Source: an uncultured Clostridium sp. (lineage in GTDB: Bacteria > Bacillota > Clostridia > TANB77 > CAG-508). From it: a stretch of 23,765 nucleotides of DNA. Below, piece by piece: positions 22,450 to 23,765 of the stretch. The first letter of the stretch is position 1. Each line of letters starts with the position of its first letter. The notes under the pieces are model-generated. The model saw only the letters and a program-made list of their open reading frames with translations. It was not told the origin of the DNA and did no database searches. Where the stretch lies: the NCBI GenBank assembly GCA_950059165.1, contig CATLUC010000012.1:1-23765 (forward strand). The letters are read 5' to 3'. The position numbers and the translations under genes were made by a program.

Positions 22450-22926
22450 ATGAAGGAAAATCAGAATAACGTTGGGTATTATTCTATAATTCCAGCAACA
22501 ATTTTATACAATAAAGAAATAAAAGCAAATGAAAAATTATTATATGCAATTATAACATCACTTGCTTGTAAAGAAGGATATTGTTTTGCAACTAATAAAT
22601 ATTTAGCAGAAAAATTAGGTGTAAATCCTAAAACAATTTCAAATTGGATTTCAGATTTAAGCAAACGAAAATTTATTATTGTTGAATTAATTAGAAATGA
22701 AAATAAGCAACTCATTCAAAGAAAAATTTATATCAATGATATACCCTATCCATTAAATAATGGATACCAGTATCAATCAAAAAATGGACAGGCTATCCAT
22801 CAAAAAGTGGAAGATAATAGTAAAAGAAATAATATTAAAACTAATAAAAGTAATTATTCAAATTATACAAACCAAAGAGAATATTCAGAAGAGTTTTTAA
22901 ACAGTTTATATGCAAATCTTAAATAA
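22450..22926 (+). CDS. Helix-turn-helix protein, replication-initiator-like
   Basis: A 158-residue protein. The N-terminal part (IIPATILYNKEIKANEKLLYAIITSLA) and the winged helix-turn-helix at about residues 47-72 (ATNKYLAEKLGVNPKTISNW) follow the pattern of phage and plasmid replication or replisome-organiser proteins of Firmicutes. The C-terminal 60 residues are Asn/Lys/Ser-rich and probably disordered, ending in EYSEEFLNSLYANLK, which resembles the short tail of such proteins. The start is ATG 22450 with GGAGAGG just upstream; the frame is open 19 codons further, but that part overlaps the broken peptidase. It suggests a phage or plasmid relic; function unproven. Confidence 0.65.
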   Translation: MKENQNNVGYYSIIPATILYNKEIKANEKLLYAIITSLACKEGYCFATNKYLAEKLGVNPKTISNWISDLSKRKFIIVELIRNENKQLIQRKIYINDIPYPLNNGYQYQSKNGQAIHQKVEDNSKRNNIKTNKSNYSNYTNQREYSEEFLNSLYANLK

Positions 22927-22939
22927 AACTTTGAAATCC

Positions 22940-22968
22940 TTGTTAGCTTTTTGATAATATGATAAGAT
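22940..22968 (+). promoter_or_regulatory. Possible promoter of the nuclease gene
   Basis: TTGTTA (22940-22945), 17-bp spacer, TAAGAT (22963-22968), immediately before the GAAAGGTAGG ribosome binding region of the next gene. Confidence 0.45.
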
Positions 22969-22992
22969 ACCTATGAAAGGTAGGAAATAAAG

Positions 22993-23718
22993 ATGACAAA
23001 AGATACTAGTAAAAAGAATATGAATTTGAAACAAATTTTAATAATGGCAATTACTATAATTTTATTTATAGGACTAATTTATATTTCCAATAATGTAGAT
23101 ATATTAAATGAAATTACAGTCGCAAATTATAATAGTATAGATGAAATACCAGATTACTCTGGTCAAATATATGTAAAAATAAATAATGGTAAGCCATATT
23201 TTACTGAAGAAGATTATACTACAGAAAGTTTTGAAGAATATAGTAAATTAGATGACAAAGGAAGATGTAGAGTTGCTTATGCTAATATTTGCAAAGAAAT
23301 AATGCCTCCTGATGGAGATCAAAGAGGAGATATCAGTAGTATAAAACCAACTGGTTGGGTGCAAAGGAAATATAATGGAGAATATTTATATAATAGATGC
23401 CATTTAATAGGTCATCAGTTATCGGATGAAGATGCAAATGAACTGAATTTAATTACAGGAACGAGATTCTTTAATGTTAATGGTATGCTACCATTTGAAA
23501 ACAAAGTGGCAGATTACATAGAAAAACATAAAAATAATCATGTTTTGTATAGAGTAACACCAATTTTTAAGGAAAATAATAAATTAGCAAGTGGCGTAGA
23601 AATAGAAGCATATTCTGTAGAAGATAGAGGAAAAGAAATATGTTTTAATGTATATGTATATAATGTACAACCTGGAATTACAATTAATTACGAAACAGGA
23701 GAAAGTGAAGAAAATTAG
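22993..23718 (+). CDS. Membrane-anchored DNA/RNA non-specific endonuclease
   Basis: A 241-residue protein with a basic N-terminus and one transmembrane helix (about residues 14-31), then an extracytoplasmic nuclease domain of the beta-beta-alpha-metal type. The active-site motif is YNRCH137LIGHQL, the variant DRGH motif seen in Gram-positive EndA/NucA-like enzymes, followed by NLITGTRFFNVNGMLPFE with the metal-binding Asn. Such nucleases degrade external DNA for nutrient use, competence or competition. ATG 22993 follows AAAGGTAGG. It lies 66 bp after the helix-turn-helix gene and probably has its own promoter. No immunity gene or toxin-delivery domain is visible. CGG at 23423 is out of frame. 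Confidence 0.88.
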   Translation: MTKDTSKKNMNLKQILIMAITIILFIGLIYISNNVDILNEITVANYNSIDEIPDYSGQIYVKINNGKPYFTEEDYTTESFEEYSKLDDKGRCRVAYANICKEIMPPDGDQRGDISSIKPTGWVQRKYNGEYLYNRCHLIGHQLSDEDANELNLITGTRFFNVNGMLPFENKVADYIEKHKNNHVLYRVTPIFKENNKLASGVEIEAYSVEDRGKEICFNVYVYNVQPGITINYETGESEEN

Positions 23719-23727
23719 CCATTAATA

Positions 23728-23756
23728 TTGAAAAATAGATTTAAATGCTATATAAT
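23728..23756 (+). promoter_or_regulatory. Promoter for a gene beyond the window
   Basis: TTGAAA (23728-23733), 17-bp spacer, TATAAT (23751-23756), ten bases after the nuclease stop. The next gene is outside the window. Confidence 0.6.
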
Positions 23757-23765
23757 AACTCTAGT

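Overview
The window is AT-rich DNA from a low-GC Firmicute, most likely an endospore-forming, probably uncultured gut-type member of the Clostridia. Support comes from the yaaL (DUF2508)-bofA pair (BofA is a sporulation checkpoint protein), pilin-like proteins with the clostridial KG-ITL leader, a glmS ribozyme, strong AGGAGG-type ribosome binding sites, several TTG starts, and arginine written almost entirely as AGA.

The most striking observation concerns the codon CGG. I scanned every gene I could support on both strands. CGG occurs as an in-frame codon exactly five times: twice in truA (3541, 3668), once in a pilin-like gene (5376), once in bofA (11262) and once in an M14 peptidase remnant (22239 to 22237, minus strand). 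At all five the frame breaks, and skipping the single C restores a full-length family-typical protein with Gly (GGN) at a position where Gly is expected. No in-frame CGG is read as Arg, while at least sixteen out-of-frame CGG trinucleotides lie harmlessly inside intact genes. The other arginine codons (CGA, CGC, CGT, AGA, AGG) are used normally. The simplest biological reading is that CGG has no cognate tRNA and acts as a +1 frameshift site, or that CGGN is a four-base Gly codon. A systematic sequencing artefact must be excluded, but it does not explain the strict codon phase.

Layout. 1-4240: rnhB, pdp, a structured leader RNA, a 45-residue membrane peptide, cdaA (c-di-AMP synthesis) and the twice-shifted truA. 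4340-7050: a DUF2651-like membrane protein with an Asn/Cys-rich tail, REP-like palindromes and a shifted pilin-like gene with two Ig-like repeats. 7220-10490: a putative metal transporter convergent with an orphan VirD4/TraG-like ATPase. 10680-12310: yaaL, shifted bofA, yqeK and a small gene of unusual composition. 12340-14550: glmS behind a glmS ribozyme carrying a 150-nt insertion in P1. 14690-18900: two more pilin-like genes flanking an MTA/SAH-deaminase-like amidohydrolase. 19130-21760: a DapB-like amine dehydrogenase and purA. 21850-23720: a 5'-truncated M14 peptidase remnant, a helix-turn-helix protein and a membrane-anchored nuclease.

The genes are mostly housekeeping (RNA/DNA maintenance, nucleotide and amino-sugar metabolism, second messenger) with scattered surface genes. 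The three pilin-like genes share promoter sequence and leader peptide and have unrelated passenger domains, which suggests a co-regulated exported family. No tRNA, rRNA, CRISPR array or complete insertion sequence was seen.
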